DNA of 64,000 nt. Source: Sodalis glossinidius str. 'morsitans' (GTDB taxonomy: Bacteria > Pseudomonadota > Gammaproteobacteria > Enterobacterales > Enterobacteriaceae). The stretch's first letter is position 1, and each line of letters begins with the position of its first letter. The stretch is from contig NC_007712.1 in NCBI RefSeq assembly GCF_000010085.1, positions 1,674,001-1,738,000 of the forward strand, given 5' to 3'. Made by a program: the position numbers and the translations under genes. The notes below the pieces were generated by a model. That model was not told the origin of the DNA. It saw only the letters and a program-made list of their open reading frames with translations, and ran no database searches. Shown here piece after piece: positions 31,255 to 41,770 of this stretch.

Positions 31255-33240
31255 TTAGCCCGTCTGCGCTATTTGCCGGCGGCGGCTGGTCAATTCAGGG
31301 AGCAGCGACAACAACAGGCCAACCTGTTGTATCACCAGTTGTTCCCGTGCGCCCGTTTCCGTTCCCAACTGCGCAATACGTGCAGGCAGGTTGTCGCGCT
31401 CTTCGCCGAGTCGTGCCTGAAACGCGTCGCCGCTCTGGTGATGCAGAGCATCGTCCACATAACAGGTGGCGTCGTTGAGAATGTTTAACACCGCCGGGTT
31501 GGCGATAAGCCCACGATGGGCGCCCAAAGTAGAAATGTAACTGAGGAAGGTATAGCTCAGGCACAGGAGGCGGAAGGCGCCTTCCATCAGCTCCCCGCCG
31601 GCGCGGCGTTCAGCGGACATGTTCGACACTACCGACGCCTGCGCCGCATCGCAGTTATGGGCGTCCCGGCGCGCCACACGGTAATCGAGTCGGTTATCTT
31701 TGCCCTGATGATATTGCACCAATATGGCATCCAGATAACGGCAATTGGCGGTCAGGCGGCGAGAGCGCCAGTCGGGCCAGATAAAACTTACCGCCGTCCA
31801 GGCGATGGCGCAGCCTACCAGGGTATCGAACAGACGCGGCACCGCGACCTCGAAGCTCTGGCCGAGTAGGTTGAAACAGAGCATCACCAGCAGGGTGATA
31901 AACAGGGTCGCCTGCGCATATTGGCTATTGCGGAAGGCAAAAAACAGTTTGCCGCTCAACACAATCAGCACCAGTTGCCCTTCGGTGGACGGCACAAAAT
32001 ACAGCACCGGCAGGCCAATCAATACCCCAGCGCCGGGTCGCCTGATAGTTTGGCTGGCAGACGAACAGACTGATCAGCATTATTATCCAGTAGCCATAGT
32101 GCATGCCGCTCAAGCGGATGAACGCGTAGCCGGCGCACAATATCAGCGCCATGCGCACCGCATGGCGAAACAGAGCGGATTCCGACGTCAGATTCAGCCG
32201 CAGGCGGGTGCGGATATCCTGCCAACCGGTCAGATTATCGTCCGACAGATTGTTCTCCTCGGCGGGCATGCGGGCCATGGCCTGCTCGGATTCGATGGTG
32301 GCCAGTTGGGCATCAATCGCCCACAGGTTATTCAGTAAAGGGTGCAGCGCTGCAAGAGGTGCGGCCGTTCTGGCGCGGGCGATAGCGGCATCGAGATGGC
32401 CAAAAAGCCGCTCGAATCGCGGATCGTGCTGATATCGACGGCGCAGCAGGATGGATTGCTCAAGGTTCTCGCAGGCGCGGGCCTGCATATCCATTATAGG
32501 CGCTGAAAGCGGAACAGCACGTCGCTGAAGCGCAGCTCTTCACGGAGTTGCTGATAGCGCGAGTGCGCAGAGCTAGCACGCTCATGGATATCTTGGGCGA
32601 CGAAATAATAGTGCAGGCTACGTCGGGTGCCACGCTGGCCGCGGTCACCGCGCAGGCGCATCAGCAACGTGGCTTTGACCTGATTGAGGGACTCCACCAG
32701 TTGGCCGCTAGCCATTGCCACCGTTATCAGAGGATGCTATCGTCGCTTTCCTCGCTGTCCGGATCGAAACAGCCGGCTTTGGCGGAGAGGTAGCGGGCCA
32801 ATGACTGATAGCAGCGCGCCAGGTCATCCTGCAGGGGACTGATGGGGAACATCAGATGGCCTAAGAGGGTCAGCACATTGTACCAGATAGCGCATGCCAG
32901 CAGCAAAGACTGCAAATACCAGCTTTGGTAGAGGGTGGCGCCCAACATGGTATATACTGCAATCAGCAGGGCGCCAAAGGCGATCGTGGCATACCGCTGC
33001 CCGAGGGCGCCCAGCAAAATGAAACCGCAGGTCGAGCAGGCGAGGCCGAGGGCAAATAGCCACGGATAGGGAAACAGAAGCTCAATGGAAACGGCGGCGA
33101 TGAAAAAGCTCACCAGCGTAATCAGCAAATTGCGCAATCGGCCGGTGAGCCTGTCATCAAGACTCGCTAGCGCGGCGGCTACCACGCCGAGTGTCAGCGG
33201 GATTGTCAACGTGAGCGCTAAGCCACCAGGGCCGCAAAAA
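31255..33240 (-). pseudogene. yccS: yccS, inner-membrane protein of the FusC/YccS type, several frameshifts
   Basis: YccS homology is spread over four minus-strand segments: 33240-32727 (LTIPLTLGVVAAALASLDDRL), 32721-32494 (TRLRGD-like MRLRGDRGQRGTRR), 32494-32025 (LLRRRYQHDPRFERLF, then FVCQPNYQATRR) and 32022-31255 (VLYFVPSTEGQLVLIV... DAHNCDAAQASVVSNM). The first 35 or so residues are missing because a deletion fuses this gene to yccF. At least three frame changes follow. The family has two six-helix membrane parts and a cytoplasmic domain; function in E. coli is unclear. Confidence 0.9.
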
Positions 33241-33661
33241 TCCGCCCTTAACCTGTCGGCCTCTTCGACCGACACCACCCTGCGGCCCACGGGCCAGACT
33301 GCAATGAGCGCCAGTTTGAAATTGGCGATACCCAACGGGATGCTAATCAGCGTGCAGCATTGCGCTATTCCGGTCAGAATATGCGACAGACAGAGCCACC
33401 AGCCGAACACCAGGAACCAGAAGACATTCAGCACTGTGCCGCCGGTATTCAAAAGACCGCTGTGCCGTTCGGGGTAGATTTCATCTACATGCAGCGCGGT
33501 GTTGCCGAACGGCACCAGGACAATTTGGTTATCTCCCAGCAGGCGCGGGTGAATGGCCAACTGATGATAAGCACGATACTGAGTAACGTCGCCAGCAGCC
33601 AGGCCAGGGTAGTGAAGAAACCGCCAAAAATGAAATTGATAATATTGAGTAGCGTTCGCAT
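33238..33661 (-). pseudogene. yccF: yccF, inner-membrane protein, frameshifted and fused to yccS
   Basis: The N-terminus (MRTLLNIINFIFGGFFTTLAW...TRACWEITKLS) starts at ATG 33661 and leaves frame near 33520. The rest (LVPFGNTALHVDEIYPERHSG...GIANFKLALIAVWPVGRRVVSVEEADRLRADF) lies in another frame. It then runs without a stop into YccS near 33240, so the last YccF residues and the yccS start are deleted. YccF is a small membrane protein of unknown role. Located between yccS and helD as in E. coli. Confidence 0.88.
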
Positions 33662-33814
33662 AGCGCTCTGGGTGTTAAGGGCAGAAAATCGTTAGCGCCG
33701 ATTGTCTCTGATCCCCCTTGCGAATTCTACTCTGTTTTTCTGGCTGGAGCAGGACATCTTAAAGCGGGTACACTAAAGACAGACATCATCGCCTCTCGGA
33801 ATCCTGGCACGCTT

Positions 33815-35869
33815 ATGGAACTTAAATCTACCTCAATCGGCAAACGTCTGGCGCAGCATCCCTACAACCGCGTGCGGCTACTGCATGCCGGCGTTGAGGT
33901 CAGCGGCGATAAACATCACTATCTGATCCCGTTTAATCAGATCCTGGCCATTCAATGCCGCCGCGGCATTGTCTGGGGGGAGCTGGAGTTTGAGCTGCCC
34001 GAAGGGAAAGTGGTGCGCCTGCACGGCACCGAATGGCAGGAAACGCAGCGGTTCTATCGCCACCTACAGCAGTCGTGGCAGGACTGGAGCTCGGAGATGA
34101 GCACCATCGCCGCCGACGTGTTGAATGAACAAGTGGCGAAAATTCAACAAATTATCGATAAGGACAGCTGGTTGTTACAGCAGGATCTGGTCCGTTTGCA
34201 GGAGGGCGTCAAAAAAGCTGTTGACGCGCTGCCGCTGCCCGTCGCCCGGCTGGAGGCATTCGACGCTTGCCGGGAACCCTGGCAGCAGTGCCGGGAATGG
34301 TTGGAAGAAGGCGCACAGCGGGTGGAGGCGCGCAATCAGCAATGGACGGCGCGTATGTTGCGCGAGCATGAGGATTTCTTTCACGCGGTGGAAAGTTCGC
34401 CGCTTAATCTTGCACAAAGCCGAGCGGTGGTAAACGGCGAGCGGTCGCTGCTGGTGCTGGCCGGCGCCGGCAGTGGTAAAACCTCACTGCTGGTTGCGCG
34501 CGCCGGCTGGTTACTGCGGCGCAAACTGGCGACGCCTGAGCAGATTCTGCTGCTGGCGTTCGGACGCCAGGCGGCGCAGGAAATGGACGAACGCTTGCGG
34601 CAGAGGCTGGACGTAGATTCGATTCAGGCGAGCACCTTTCATGCGCTGGCGTTGATGATTATCCGTCAGGGCAATAAAAAGGCGCCTGCCGTCAGCCAGC
34701 TTGAAAGCGATGGCGCGGCGCGGCGTAAATTGCTGATTGATCATTGGCGGCAGCAATGTCGCGAAAAAAAAGCGCAGGCCAAGGGATGGCGGCAGTGGAT
34801 CAGCGAGGAATTGGACTGGGAAGTGCCGGAGGGCGACTTTTGGCAGAATGATAAACTGGCTCATCGCCTGGCGGGACGGCTGGAACGCTGGGTCGGGCTG
34901 ATTCGATCCCATGGCGGCAGTCAGGCCGACATGGTAGACGCGGCGCCCGATGAGCTTCGCGAGCACTTCCAAAAACGCATCCGGTTGCTTGCGCCGCTGT
35001 TGAAAGCCTGGAAACAGGCGTTAAAAGAAGAGGGTTCGGTGGACTTTGACGGTCTTATCCATCAGGCGGTGGATATTCTGCAAAAAGGCCGCTTCGTGAG
35101 CCCGTGGAAACATATACTGGTGGATGAGTTTCAGGACATCTCACCCCAGCGCGCCAGGCTTATCACAGCGCTGTGCCAACAAAACAGCGCTACCTCATTG
35201 TTTGCCGTTGGGGACGACTGGCAGGCGATTTATCGCTTCAGCGGGGCGGAGCTTACCTTGATCACCGCGTTTGGCGCGAATTTCGGCGGCGGCGAGCCGT
35301 TGGCTCTGGATACCACCTATCGCTTTAATCAACGTATTGGTAAAGTGGCCAACCGGTTTGTGCAGCAAAATCCGTTTCAGCTGGCCAAACCGCTTAACAG
35401 CCTAACGCGTGGTGGCAAAAAGGCAGTGCAGATCCTGCCGGAGGATCAGCTGGATGCGTTACTTGATAAACTCAGCGGCTTTGTTACGCCGACGCAGCGC
35501 ATTCTGGTGCTGGCACGTTATCACCATCTACGCCCGGCGCTGCTGGCGAAGGCGGCAACGCGCTGGCCTCATCTGCACATTGATTTTATGACCATCCATG
35601 CCAGCAAAGGCCAACAGGCGGAGTATGTGATTATCGTTGGCGTCAACGACGGGCGCGATGGCTTTCCGGCCCCTGCGCGAGAATCGATTATCGAACAGGT
35701 TCTTCTTCCCCGGCCGGAAGATTACCCTGATGCGGAAGAGCGCCGCCTGCTGTATGTGGCGCTTACTCGCGCCAAAGAGCAGGTATGGCTTCTGACGGAT
35801 AAGGCAAACCCGTCGGTATTCATCGAGGAACTGGTGGATCAGGGCGTACCGCGGGCGAAAAAACCCTAA
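33815..35869 (+). CDS. helD: DNA helicase IV
   Basis: 684 residues, the E. coli HelD length. It is a UvrD/Rep-type superfamily 1 helicase with 3'-5' activity. After an N-terminal domain of about 190 residues come Walker A (LAGAGSGKTSLL), the QxTFHALA region, Walker B (LVDEFQDIS), GDDWQAIYRFSGA, TYRFNQRIG and the C-terminal motifs MTIHASKGQQAEYVI and LLYVALTRAKEQVW. All motifs are intact. Divergent from yccF. Role: recombination and repair, not essential in E. coli. Confidence 0.97.
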   Translation: MELKSTSIGKRLAQHPYNRVRLLHAGVEVSGDKHHYLIPFNQILAIQCRRGIVWGELEFELPEGKVVRLHGTEWQETQRFYRHLQQSWQDWSSEMSTIAADVLNEQVAKIQQIIDKDSWLLQQDLVRLQEGVKKAVDALPLPVARLEAFDACREPWQQCREWLEEGAQRVEARNQQWTARMLREHEDFFHAVESSPLNLAQSRAVVNGERSLLVLAGAGSGKTSLLVARAGWLLRRKLATPEQILLLAFGRQAAQEMDERLRQRLDVDSIQASTFHALALMIIRQGNKKAPAVSQLESDGAARRKLLIDHWRQQCREKKAQAKGWRQWISEELDWEVPEGDFWQNDKLAHRLAGRLERWVGLIRSHGGSQADMVDAAPDELREHFQKRIRLLAPLLKAWKQALKEEGSVDFDGLIHQAVDILQKGRFVSPWKHILVDEFQDISPQRARLITALCQQNSATSLFAVGDDWQAIYRFSGAELTLITAFGANFGGGEPLALDTTYRFNQRIGKVANRFVQQNPFQLAKPLNSLTRGGKKAVQILPEDQLDALLDKLSGFVTPTQRILVLARYHHLRPALLAKAATRWPHLHIDFMTIHASKGQQAEYVIIVGVNDGRDGFPAPARESIIEQVLLPRPEDYPDAEERRLLYVALTRAKEQVWLLTDKANPSVFIEELVDQGVPRAKKP

Positions 35870-35940
35870 GGCGGGTGACTCACCGCTCGGTACGCGCCGG
35901 CCAATGCGCCGCCTGCGGTTAGGGACGCGGCTTTGGTACC

Positions 35941-36402
35941 CTAGGACGGCAGGCGTTCTGCCAGGTAACGTTGATAATCGGGGATGACGATCGCCACCTC
36001 CTGATGGAAAAGCGGCGAGCTTATCAAAAAATCGGCGGTGGAACGATCGGTGGCCACCAGGATATTCCAGACCGTTACCAAACGCAGCAGCGCTTTGACA
36101 TCGGGGTCGTGTGGAACCGCATTAAGCGGATCCCAAAAGAAAATCATCATATCGATTTTGCCTTCGGAAATCAGGGTGCCAACCTGTTGATCCCCTCCCA
36201 TGGGGCCGCTGAGCATGCTGTTGACCGGAAGATCGGTTTTTAGCTGCATCAGGTTGCCGGTAGTCCCGGTAGCATATAACACATGCTCCGAAAGCGGCGC
36301 TTTGTTGGTCTCCACCCAGTCAAGCAGAGATTGTTTACAGTGATCGTGCGCCACCAACGCGATATGTTTACGTGCGGCGATGGTGCGGGTGGTTGATTCC
36401 AT
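35941..36402 (-). CDS. mgsA: Methylglyoxal synthase
   Basis: 153 residues (E. coli 152). It converts dihydroxyacetone phosphate to methylglyoxal and phosphate, a bypass of lower glycolysis under phosphate limitation. The active-site segments [29 protein letters not shown] and [17 protein letters not shown] are all present. Convergent with helD, as in E. coli. Intact. Confidence 0.97.
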   Translation of the reverse strand: MESTTRTIAARKHIALVAHDHCKQSLLDWVETNKAPLSEHVLYATGTTGNLMQLKTDLPVNSMLSGPMGGDQQVGTLISEGKIDMMIFFWDPLNAVPHDPDVKALLRLVTVWNILVATDRSTADFLISSPLFHQEVAIVIPDYQRYLAERLPS

Positions 36403-36497
36403 GTCCAGTTCCTTAAGTCAGACGGTCTGGCTATAGACTACTGAAACCCTGTTTCACTGCAAAGAGACAAACCGGCAATTCGGTAAAATAGCACTGT

Positions 36498-37145
36498 TTA
36501 TTTTGTCTCCAGTGAGGAGGCTGAGTCTCGCTGGCGGACCCAGGCGAGAAACCGCTCCCGGCTAGCCATGTCGGCCTGCAAGAACCAGAAGCGCAGCATT
36601 TGTTCCGCGTGTCCGCTGGTTGAGCCGGTAAGCGGGGGAGGATTGACGGCGGATTTCACGGGTCGCGGCGCCGGCACCGTAGGTCCATAACGGCGATTGT
36701 ATTGCTCCAGCGCGGACAGTAAACCGTTCTTGTCCGCATCGAGCCGGCTAACGCTGACCGGTAGCGGTTTCTGGTCTTGATCCTGGAGGCTTATCAGCGG
36801 CTGATGGCAAAAACGTTCGCCTTCTGCGCGACTGGCAAGCGTTGGCAACACGAATTTAAGCCGCCGCGCTTCGCCCGTGCTAAAACCGATGACGATGTAG
36901 AGCGCGCTACAGGACGGCGTTATCGTGCCTTTACCGTTTGATGGGGGTTGGACCAGGGTAAAAACCATCTGGTGATGGCCTTGCTTCAATTCCAGGCTGC
37001 TGGCGCCACGCAGTAGAACGCTCCCCAGCGTTTTACCATCGACGATTAATAGTTCAAGTTCTTCAGGGAGTTGCAGCGTTGTCGCCATCACGGGAAACCC
37101 GGTTAAGATGCCTAAACTTATAACCAGGACGCGCAGGAAATTCAT
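36498..37145 (-). CDS. yccT: YccT (CsgI-like, DUF2057) periplasmic protein
   Basis: 215 residues with a signal peptide (MNFLRVLVISLGILTGFPVMA, cut before TTLQLPEE). The DUF2057 domain follows, with the typical LELLIVDGKTLGSVLLRGASSLEL start. E. coli YccT (CsgI) inhibits curli fibre formation in the periplasm. The C-terminus carries a Pro-rich stretch (VPAPRPVKSAVNPPP) before the last helix. On the same strand as mgsA, 96 bp upstream of it. Intact. Confidence 0.92.
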   Translation of the reverse strand: MNFLRVLVISLGILTGFPVMATTLQLPEELELLIVDGKTLGSVLLRGASSLELKQGHHQMVFTLVQPPSNGKGTITPSCSALYIVIGFSTGEARRLKFVLPTLASRAEGERFCHQPLISLQDQDQKPLPVSVSRLDADKNGLLSALEQYNRRYGPTVPAPRPVKSAVNPPPLTGSTSGHAEQMLRFWFLQADMASRERFLAWVRQRDSASSLETK

Positions 37146-37324
37146 TATCTCACCTTATCAGAACGTAAGCAGAATAATTCACTATGTCTACATGCCAATA
37201 ATAATAATTTTGTATCATTTAGTCATACTTATTTTTATTTTGATATTATTGATTTTCACTTAGGAAAGAGATTTTTTACCGGGTGGTATATACTTAAAAT
37301 ACCTTTTCCCCGCGGAGAACCGTC

Positions 37325-37738
37325 ATAACAGACGCTGAAATCAGCGACATTCTTCAGACTGTGAAAACCATCGCCCTGGTAGGCGCCAGCGATAATCTGG
37401 CCCGGCCCAGCCACGGCGTTATGGCCTATTTATTGGCCAGGGGGCTATCAGGTCTTCCCGGTGAATCCGGCTCTGGCAGGAAAAACCATTCTAGGGCAGA
37501 CCGTTTACGGCTCTTTGGCCGAGATCCCCGCCAAAATCGATATGGTGGATGTCTTTCGACGCGCTGAGGCGGTGTACGATCTAACGCAGGAAGCGATTGC
37601 CATTGATGCCGGTGTGCGGGGCTGCAATTAGGCATTGTCAATGAACAGGCGGCTGTGCTGGCGAAAAATGTGGGTATGAAAGTGGTGCTGGATCGCTGTC
37701 CGAAAATTGAAATCCCGCGTCTTGGCCTGGACCGCTGA
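37325..37738 (+). pseudogene. yccU: yccU, CoA-binding protein, frameshifted and with an ATA at the start
   Basis: Homology begins at TDAEISDILQTVKTIALVGASDN directly after an ATA at 37325, where the family has ATG. The Rossmann-type motif IALVGAS is present. Frame changes near 37438 (after YLLAR) and near 37608 (after IAIDA) break the rest (GYQVFPVNPALAGKTILGQ..., LGIVNEQAAVLAKNVG..., DRCPKIEIPRLGL). The gene has thus lost its start codon and its frame. Function in E. coli is unknown. Confidence 0.88.
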
Positions 37739-37890
37739 GCACTGCTGTCAAGTGAAACCTGAGGCTGACATACCGCCCCAAGGGGTAACCGCGGTGTTGG
37801 AGATGTATTGCCATCCGGCGGACAGTTGGCGCCGGCGCCTGGGTGAGTCAGTGAGGGGAGAACAGGCTACGCGCTGGCGCAGCCCTCCGG

Positions 37891-38208
37891 TTAATTTCTC
37901 AGGCGCGGCGCCTGAAGCTGTAATCGGATGGACTCAGCCAATTCATCCAGTGTCGGCTGTTCGGGATGGACGGGGAAAGATTCATAACCCAGCTGCGCTT
38001 CCGCCAGATAGATATGCACCGGTTTTCCCTCTTCATCTTCCATGACCACATGATACCACGGGGCCGTACGCAGGCTATCGTCAGCCGCGATATCGTCTAG
38101 CGAAGGCTTCTCCAGGGAGTATTCCGGATCCACATCGATAATGACCCCCAGGTACCCCAGCAGTTTATGCCGGACCTGCTGCCCTATGCCAAATTTGCTG
38201 GCAATCAT
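37891..38208 (-). CDS. hspQ: HspQ, heat-shock protein and Lon specificity factor
   Basis: 105 residues, the E. coli length. The start [33 protein letters not shown] and the [22 protein letters not shown] core are typical. HspQ binds hemimethylated DNA in vitro, slows DnaA turnover and acts as a substrate and enhancer of Lon. It lies next to the rlmI 3' end as in E. coli. Intact. Confidence 0.96.
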   Translation of the reverse strand: MIASKFGIGQQVRHKLLGYLGVIIDVDPEYSLEKPSLDDIAADDSLRTAPWYHVVMEDEEGKPVHIYLAEAQLGYESFPVHPEQPTLDELAESIRLQLQAPRLRN

Positions 38209-38288
38209 AAGAACTCCAATGAAAAGTATGCCTTACACTTAATATGGGGGAGGCCCTGGGGAATTCAAGGTGACAGAACACAATTTAA

Positions 38289-38552
38289 CTAGCCCGACAG
38301 GCAAAACCTTTCAAATACAGCCCTTCGGGTAGGCGCCGGCAATGGGGTGATCGGCGGCCTGGCGAAACTGTTCAATAAACTGAATCTCGCGGCCGGCATC
38401 GAGCGCCGCATCCGCCAGGATTTTCTGAAACAAATCGGTAGACATCAGACCTGAGCAGAATCCCCTCTGGCGCCAGCAGCTGCAGCGCTAGCATATTGAT
38501 ATCTTTGTAGCCGCGGCACGCGCTGGCCAACTGATTTTTATTTTCCACAAAC
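38289..38552 (-). pseudogene. rlmI: rlmI, C-terminal fragment
   Basis: The minus strand reads [26 protein letters not shown], then after a short frame change [33 protein letters not shown]...[11 protein letters not shown] to TAG at 38289. This is the last third of RlmI, the 23S rRNA m5C1962 methyltransferase. It ends abruptly at 38552, where an IS remnant begins. The N-terminal part of the same gene lies on the other strand at 41771-42312. About 130 codons between the two parts are lost. Confidence 0.9.
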
Positions 38553-38648
38553 TGACGCTGTTAGGAATGCCGAACAGCATCCGGATCGCATAACAATCGA
38601 TCTGCTAGGGGGGGCGTAGTCACAAGTTCTGATTTATTCAACAAAGCC
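38553..38648 (+). mobile_element. 3'-terminal remnant of the IS903-type element
   Basis: This 96-bp piece matches the last transposase codons ([12 protein letters not shown], here with TAA for TCA) and the right end ...ATTTATTCAACAAAGCC of copies B and C. It has no left end. It lies exactly between the rlmI 3' fragment and integrase 1, so it marks an inversion breakpoint. Confidence 0.93.
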
Positions 38649-38666
38649 AATTTTGGAGTGATTTAG

Positions 38667-39693
38667 ATGGGAAGACGTCGAATTAATCCAGAGGATAATA
38701 AGCTACCCAAGTGCGTAAGGTCTAATGGCTACAGCTACGTATTCAAACCTCATGGCTCTACAAAAACAATGGGCTTAGGTAAAATAAAAGAAACGACGAT
38801 TACGCAGGTATGGGCCAACTATGAAAGATTAATGGCTGAATTATTCATCACATTAACATTTGCTCAACTGTGGACTTATTTTCTTGATAGCGCCTATTTT
38901 TCTGAACTTAAGCCCCGAACCCAAAAAGATTATCTACAGCACCAGAAGAAACTGCTCGCTGTTTTTGGTAAGGTCAGCGTGAACAGTATTAAGCCAGAGC
39001 ACGTGAGAACATTCATGGATAAGCGTGGTTTGCAGAGCAAAACACAGGCGAATTATGAGATGGAAAGCATGTCCAGAGTCTACCGCTGGGGCTATGAGCG
39101 TGGGTATGTTAAAAGTAATCCTTGTGCTGGCGTAATGAAGTTTAAAGCAGTCAAGAGAGATCGCTATATTACCGATGATGAGTATCTTGCTATTTATCAA
39201 GCCGCTGATAAGGTGGTCAAAGCTGCCATGGAGATAGCGTATCTATGTGCTGCCAGATTATCCGATGTACTTGACATGAAGTGGCAACAAGTTACCGAAA
39301 AAGGAATATTTATTCAGCAGAGGGAAACGGGGATCAAACAAATTAAGGTTTGGACGCCAAGACTACGGGAAGCCATAGAACTAGCTAGATCCGTTTTCAC
39401 TTCTAAGCAAACCGATACCCCAGTCATTATGGGCCAGCATAAAGGCCATTATAGCAAGCGAGGGTTCAGCAATCGCTGGATGGAAGCACGTTCCAAAGCA
39501 TCGGGTCAGCTTGGCTACGAACTTGATTTTACGCTTCATGATTTGAAAGCTAAGGGAATTTCAGACTACAGCGGAAGTATAAAAGATAAGGCTCTATTTT
39601 AGTGGGCATAAATCAGAGAGTCAAATTTTGGTGTATGACAGAAAGGTTAAATTATCACCTAGTCTTGACATTACTTCTCTGCCTAATAGTTAA
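38667..39693 (+). pseudogene. Tyrosine integrase 1, C-terminus frameshifted
   Basis: Starts MGRRRINPEDNKLPKCVRSN. The SAM-like core-binding domain (about residues 60-150) is followed by the catalytic domain with Arg in AARLSDVLDMKW and a Lys/His region QLGYELDFTLHDLKAKG. After IKDK the frame shifts; the continuation SGHKSESQILVYDRKVKLSP, holding the last His and the Tyr nucleophile, lies in another frame ending at 39693. The enzyme is therefore inactive. It reads toward the 3' end of tRNA-Ser, 58 bp away, typical for a tRNA-targeting integrase. Close relative of integrase 2 at 48395. Confidence 0.92.
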
Positions 39694-39751
39694 AATATAC
39701 CAATACCAATTTTTTGCTTGTCTGGGTTACCAACTAAGTTGTTGATAAATA

Positions 39752-39839
39752 TGGCGGAGGAGGTGAGATTCGAACTCACGAAAGGTCGCCCTTCGCCGGT
39801 TTTCAAGACCGGTGCCTTCAACCACTCGGCCACTCCTCC
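39752..39839 (-). tRNA. serT: tRNA-Ser (UGA)
   Basis: 88 nt with acceptor GGAGGAG pairing with CTCCTCC, discriminator G and encoded CCA. The anticodon loop CTTGAAA gives anticodon TGA, and a long variable arm and GTTCGAATC T-loop are present. It is the expected serT next to yccA. Its 3' part is repeated at 48267-48326, showing it is a prophage attachment site. Confidence 0.97.
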
Positions 39840-40054
39840 GCAACGAGGCGAACTATAAACAGAGTCGATCCGGTTGTAAAGAGCGTTTGCTCTAATTGAC
39901 TGAAAAATCGTCATTAGTCTCTTCGCCACCTTCTTTTTTCCGCCAGCGCCGGCTTAGGTGCGTAAAGATGGGTAAAAGCCATAGGCGCAACGGCGGCAAA
40001 CCATTAATCTTGCATGAAATATTACTGACACACCTTCATGATGAGAGGCAAATT

Positions 40055-40714
40055 ATGGATCGTTTGATTGCGACGTCCTCGCGCAGGCATTCGCTCTTGA
40101 GCACCCACAAGGTGCTGTGCAATACCTATTTCCTGCTGTCGCTTACGCTGGCATTTTCCGCACTGACCGCCACCGCGAGCACCCTGTTGCGGCTACCGGC
40201 GCCTGGTTTGATTCTGATGCTGGCCGGCTTTTACGGACTTCTGTTCCTAACCCACCGGCTCGCCAACAGTCCTGCTGGGATCCTCGCTACTTTTGCCCTG
40301 ACCGGTTTTATGGGCTATACGCTGGGGCCGCTGCTGAGCATGCTGCTGGCGTCCGGCGCGGGGGACGTCATCATGCTGGCGCTGGGGGGCACGGCGGTGG
40401 TGTTCTTTTGCTGCTCGGCGTATGTCCTCACCACCCGCAAGGATATGTCTTTCTTGTCGGGAATGATGATGGCCGGCTTCGTGGTACTGCTGGTCGCGGT
40501 TGTCGCTAATTTTTTCCTGCATATCCCGGCCTTGTCGCTGGCTATAAGCGTGATGTTTATTCTGTTCTCCTCCGGCGCGATTCTGTGGGAAACCAGCAAT
40601 ATCATCCACGGTGGAGAGACCAACTATATTCGTGCCACCGTCAGTCTTTACGTATCGCTGTACAACATTTTCGTCAGCCTGCTAAGCATCTTCGGCGGTA
40701 TGCGCAGCAGCTAA
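40055..40714 (+). CDS. yccA: YccA, FtsH-modulating membrane protein (BAX inhibitor-1 family)
   Basis: 219 residues, the E. coli length, starting [19 protein letters not shown] with the short cytoplasmic tail that FtsH grips. Seven hydrophobic segments follow (about residues 25-215). YccA inhibits FtsH and protects blocked Sec translocons; Cpx controls it in E. coli. An in-frame upstream start exists at 39896, but the family begins here. Orientation relative to hspQ is reversed compared with E. coli because of the inversion. Intact. Confidence 0.95.
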   Translation: MDRLIATSSRRHSLLSTHKVLCNTYFLLSLTLAFSALTATASTLLRLPAPGLILMLAGFYGLLFLTHRLANSPAGILATFALTGFMGYTLGPLLSMLLASGAGDVIMLALGGTAVVFFCCSAYVLTTRKDMSFLSGMMMAGFVVLLVAVVANFFLHIPALSLAISVMFILFSSGAILWETSNIIHGGETNYIRATVSLYVSLYNIFVSLLSIFGGMRSS

Positions 40715-40863
40715 CCTACCCCGTCCTCTTCCAGGCCCCGTTCGCGGCCGCGTCGGCATTCGCACATTATGCCGTCGCGTTCCCAGGCGAGGCCTGGTGT
40801 TTTCTGCACGGCAGATTTGCTATCCTCTCTTTATTCGATAATCAATGAGCCGGACAGGAATCG

Positions 40864-41190
40864 ATGGAGTTTAACGGCACAGAAATCAGTACCGATGCGC
40901 AGGGGTATTTGACCCACCTGCAGGACTGGTCCGAAGCGTTGGCCGGAGAAATTGCCCGCCGCGAAGGTATCACCCTTAGCGAAGCCCACTGGCAGGTGAT
41001 CCATTTCGTGCGCGCATTTTATCTACAGTACAATACGTCGCCAGCGGTGCGGATGCTGGTGAAGGCCATGGCGCAGGCCTACGGTGAAGAAAAAGGCAAC
41101 AGCCGTTACCTTTTCCGTTTGTTTCCCGAGGGTCCTGCCAAACAGGCAACGAAAATTGCCGGTCTGCCCAAACCGGTTAAATGTCTGTAG
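40864..41190 (+). CDS. tusE: TusE, sulfur carrier for tRNA 2-thiouridine
   Basis: 108 residues of the DsrC/TusE family. The C-terminal conserved cysteine lies in PKPVKCL, second from last, and accepts sulfur from TusD to pass it to MnmA for s2U34 in tRNA. The core [19 protein letters not shown] is typical. Same order yccA-tusE as in E. coli after inversion. Intact. Confidence 0.96.
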   Translation: MEFNGTEISTDAQGYLTHLQDWSEALAGEIARREGITLSEAHWQVIHFVRAFYLQYNTSPAVRMLVKAMAQAYGEEKGNSRYLFRLFPEGPAKQATKIAGLPKPVKCL

Positions 41191-41221
41191 CCGCTAAAAG
41201 TTGCGGCGCCGAAGCCGAAGT

Positions 41222-41350
41222 CCACGACCGCTGGCGCTAAACGGGCAGTGGCACCACGCTCCATAACTGTTGGCGCTAAGCCGGCAGATGCACCGCGGCC
41301 ATAAACGCTGGCGTTAAGCGGGAAGTTGTACCGCAGTCCATAACCGTGGC
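41222..41350. repeat. Three imperfect tandem repeats of about 39 bp plus a partial fourth
   Basis: Units begin at 41222 (CCACGACCGCTGGCGCTAA), 41261 (CCATAACTGTTGGCGCTAA), 41299 (CCATAAACGCTGGCGTTAA) and 41338 (CCATAACCGTGGCG). They lie between tusE and yccX and carry no open gene across the array. Confidence 0.8.
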
Positions 41351-41418
41351 GCAGCTAATGGCGCATCAACCCAGAGCACCGTGCGCACAGCGACTCCTGC
41401 CTGGAAGCGCTGACGGCG

Positions 41419-41683
41419 TTAATAGCGGATGGTAAAACCGTTGAAATCCCCGACGCTACCGTTGCGCGGTTCAGTAGGCACTTTATCCACCCTGGCGTAG
41501 CCAGTCCAGCAGTTTTTCCACCTTGGCACTTTCGCCGCAGGCCACAACTTCGACGCTGCCGTCATCCTGATTGCGGACATAGCCGCTCAATCCCTGAAGC
41601 TTTGCTTGATGTTGAGTGGCGTAGCGAAAGCCGACACCCTGCACCTGCCCATGGACCCAGGCTGCCGTACATATCATCGTCAT
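41419..41683 (-). pseudogene. yccX: yccX, acylphosphatase, short deletion with frame change
   Basis: Starts [21 protein letters not shown] with the acylphosphatase active-site loop (Arg in GVGFRY, Asn in [13 protein letters not shown]). After DWLRQGG the frame stops; the C-terminal strand continues in another frame as [13 protein letters not shown]...FNGFTIRY to TAA at 41419. Residues matching GGPRSA of E. coli are missing at the junction. Acylphosphatases hydrolyse acyl phosphates. The product loses its last strands and is probably unstable. Confidence 0.83.
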
Positions 41684-41770
41684 TGTTTCCTCCTGCCGAA
41701 CGGCGTAAGTTGCTTTTCAGCGCGCTTATTCGCAAAATGGCGCTCTTTGGCTAGGGTTTAGCATACTTTT

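Noticed and set aside
41222..41350. CRISPR array
   Set aside because: Repeats are contiguous, imperfect and without unique spacers; no cas genes are present in the window.
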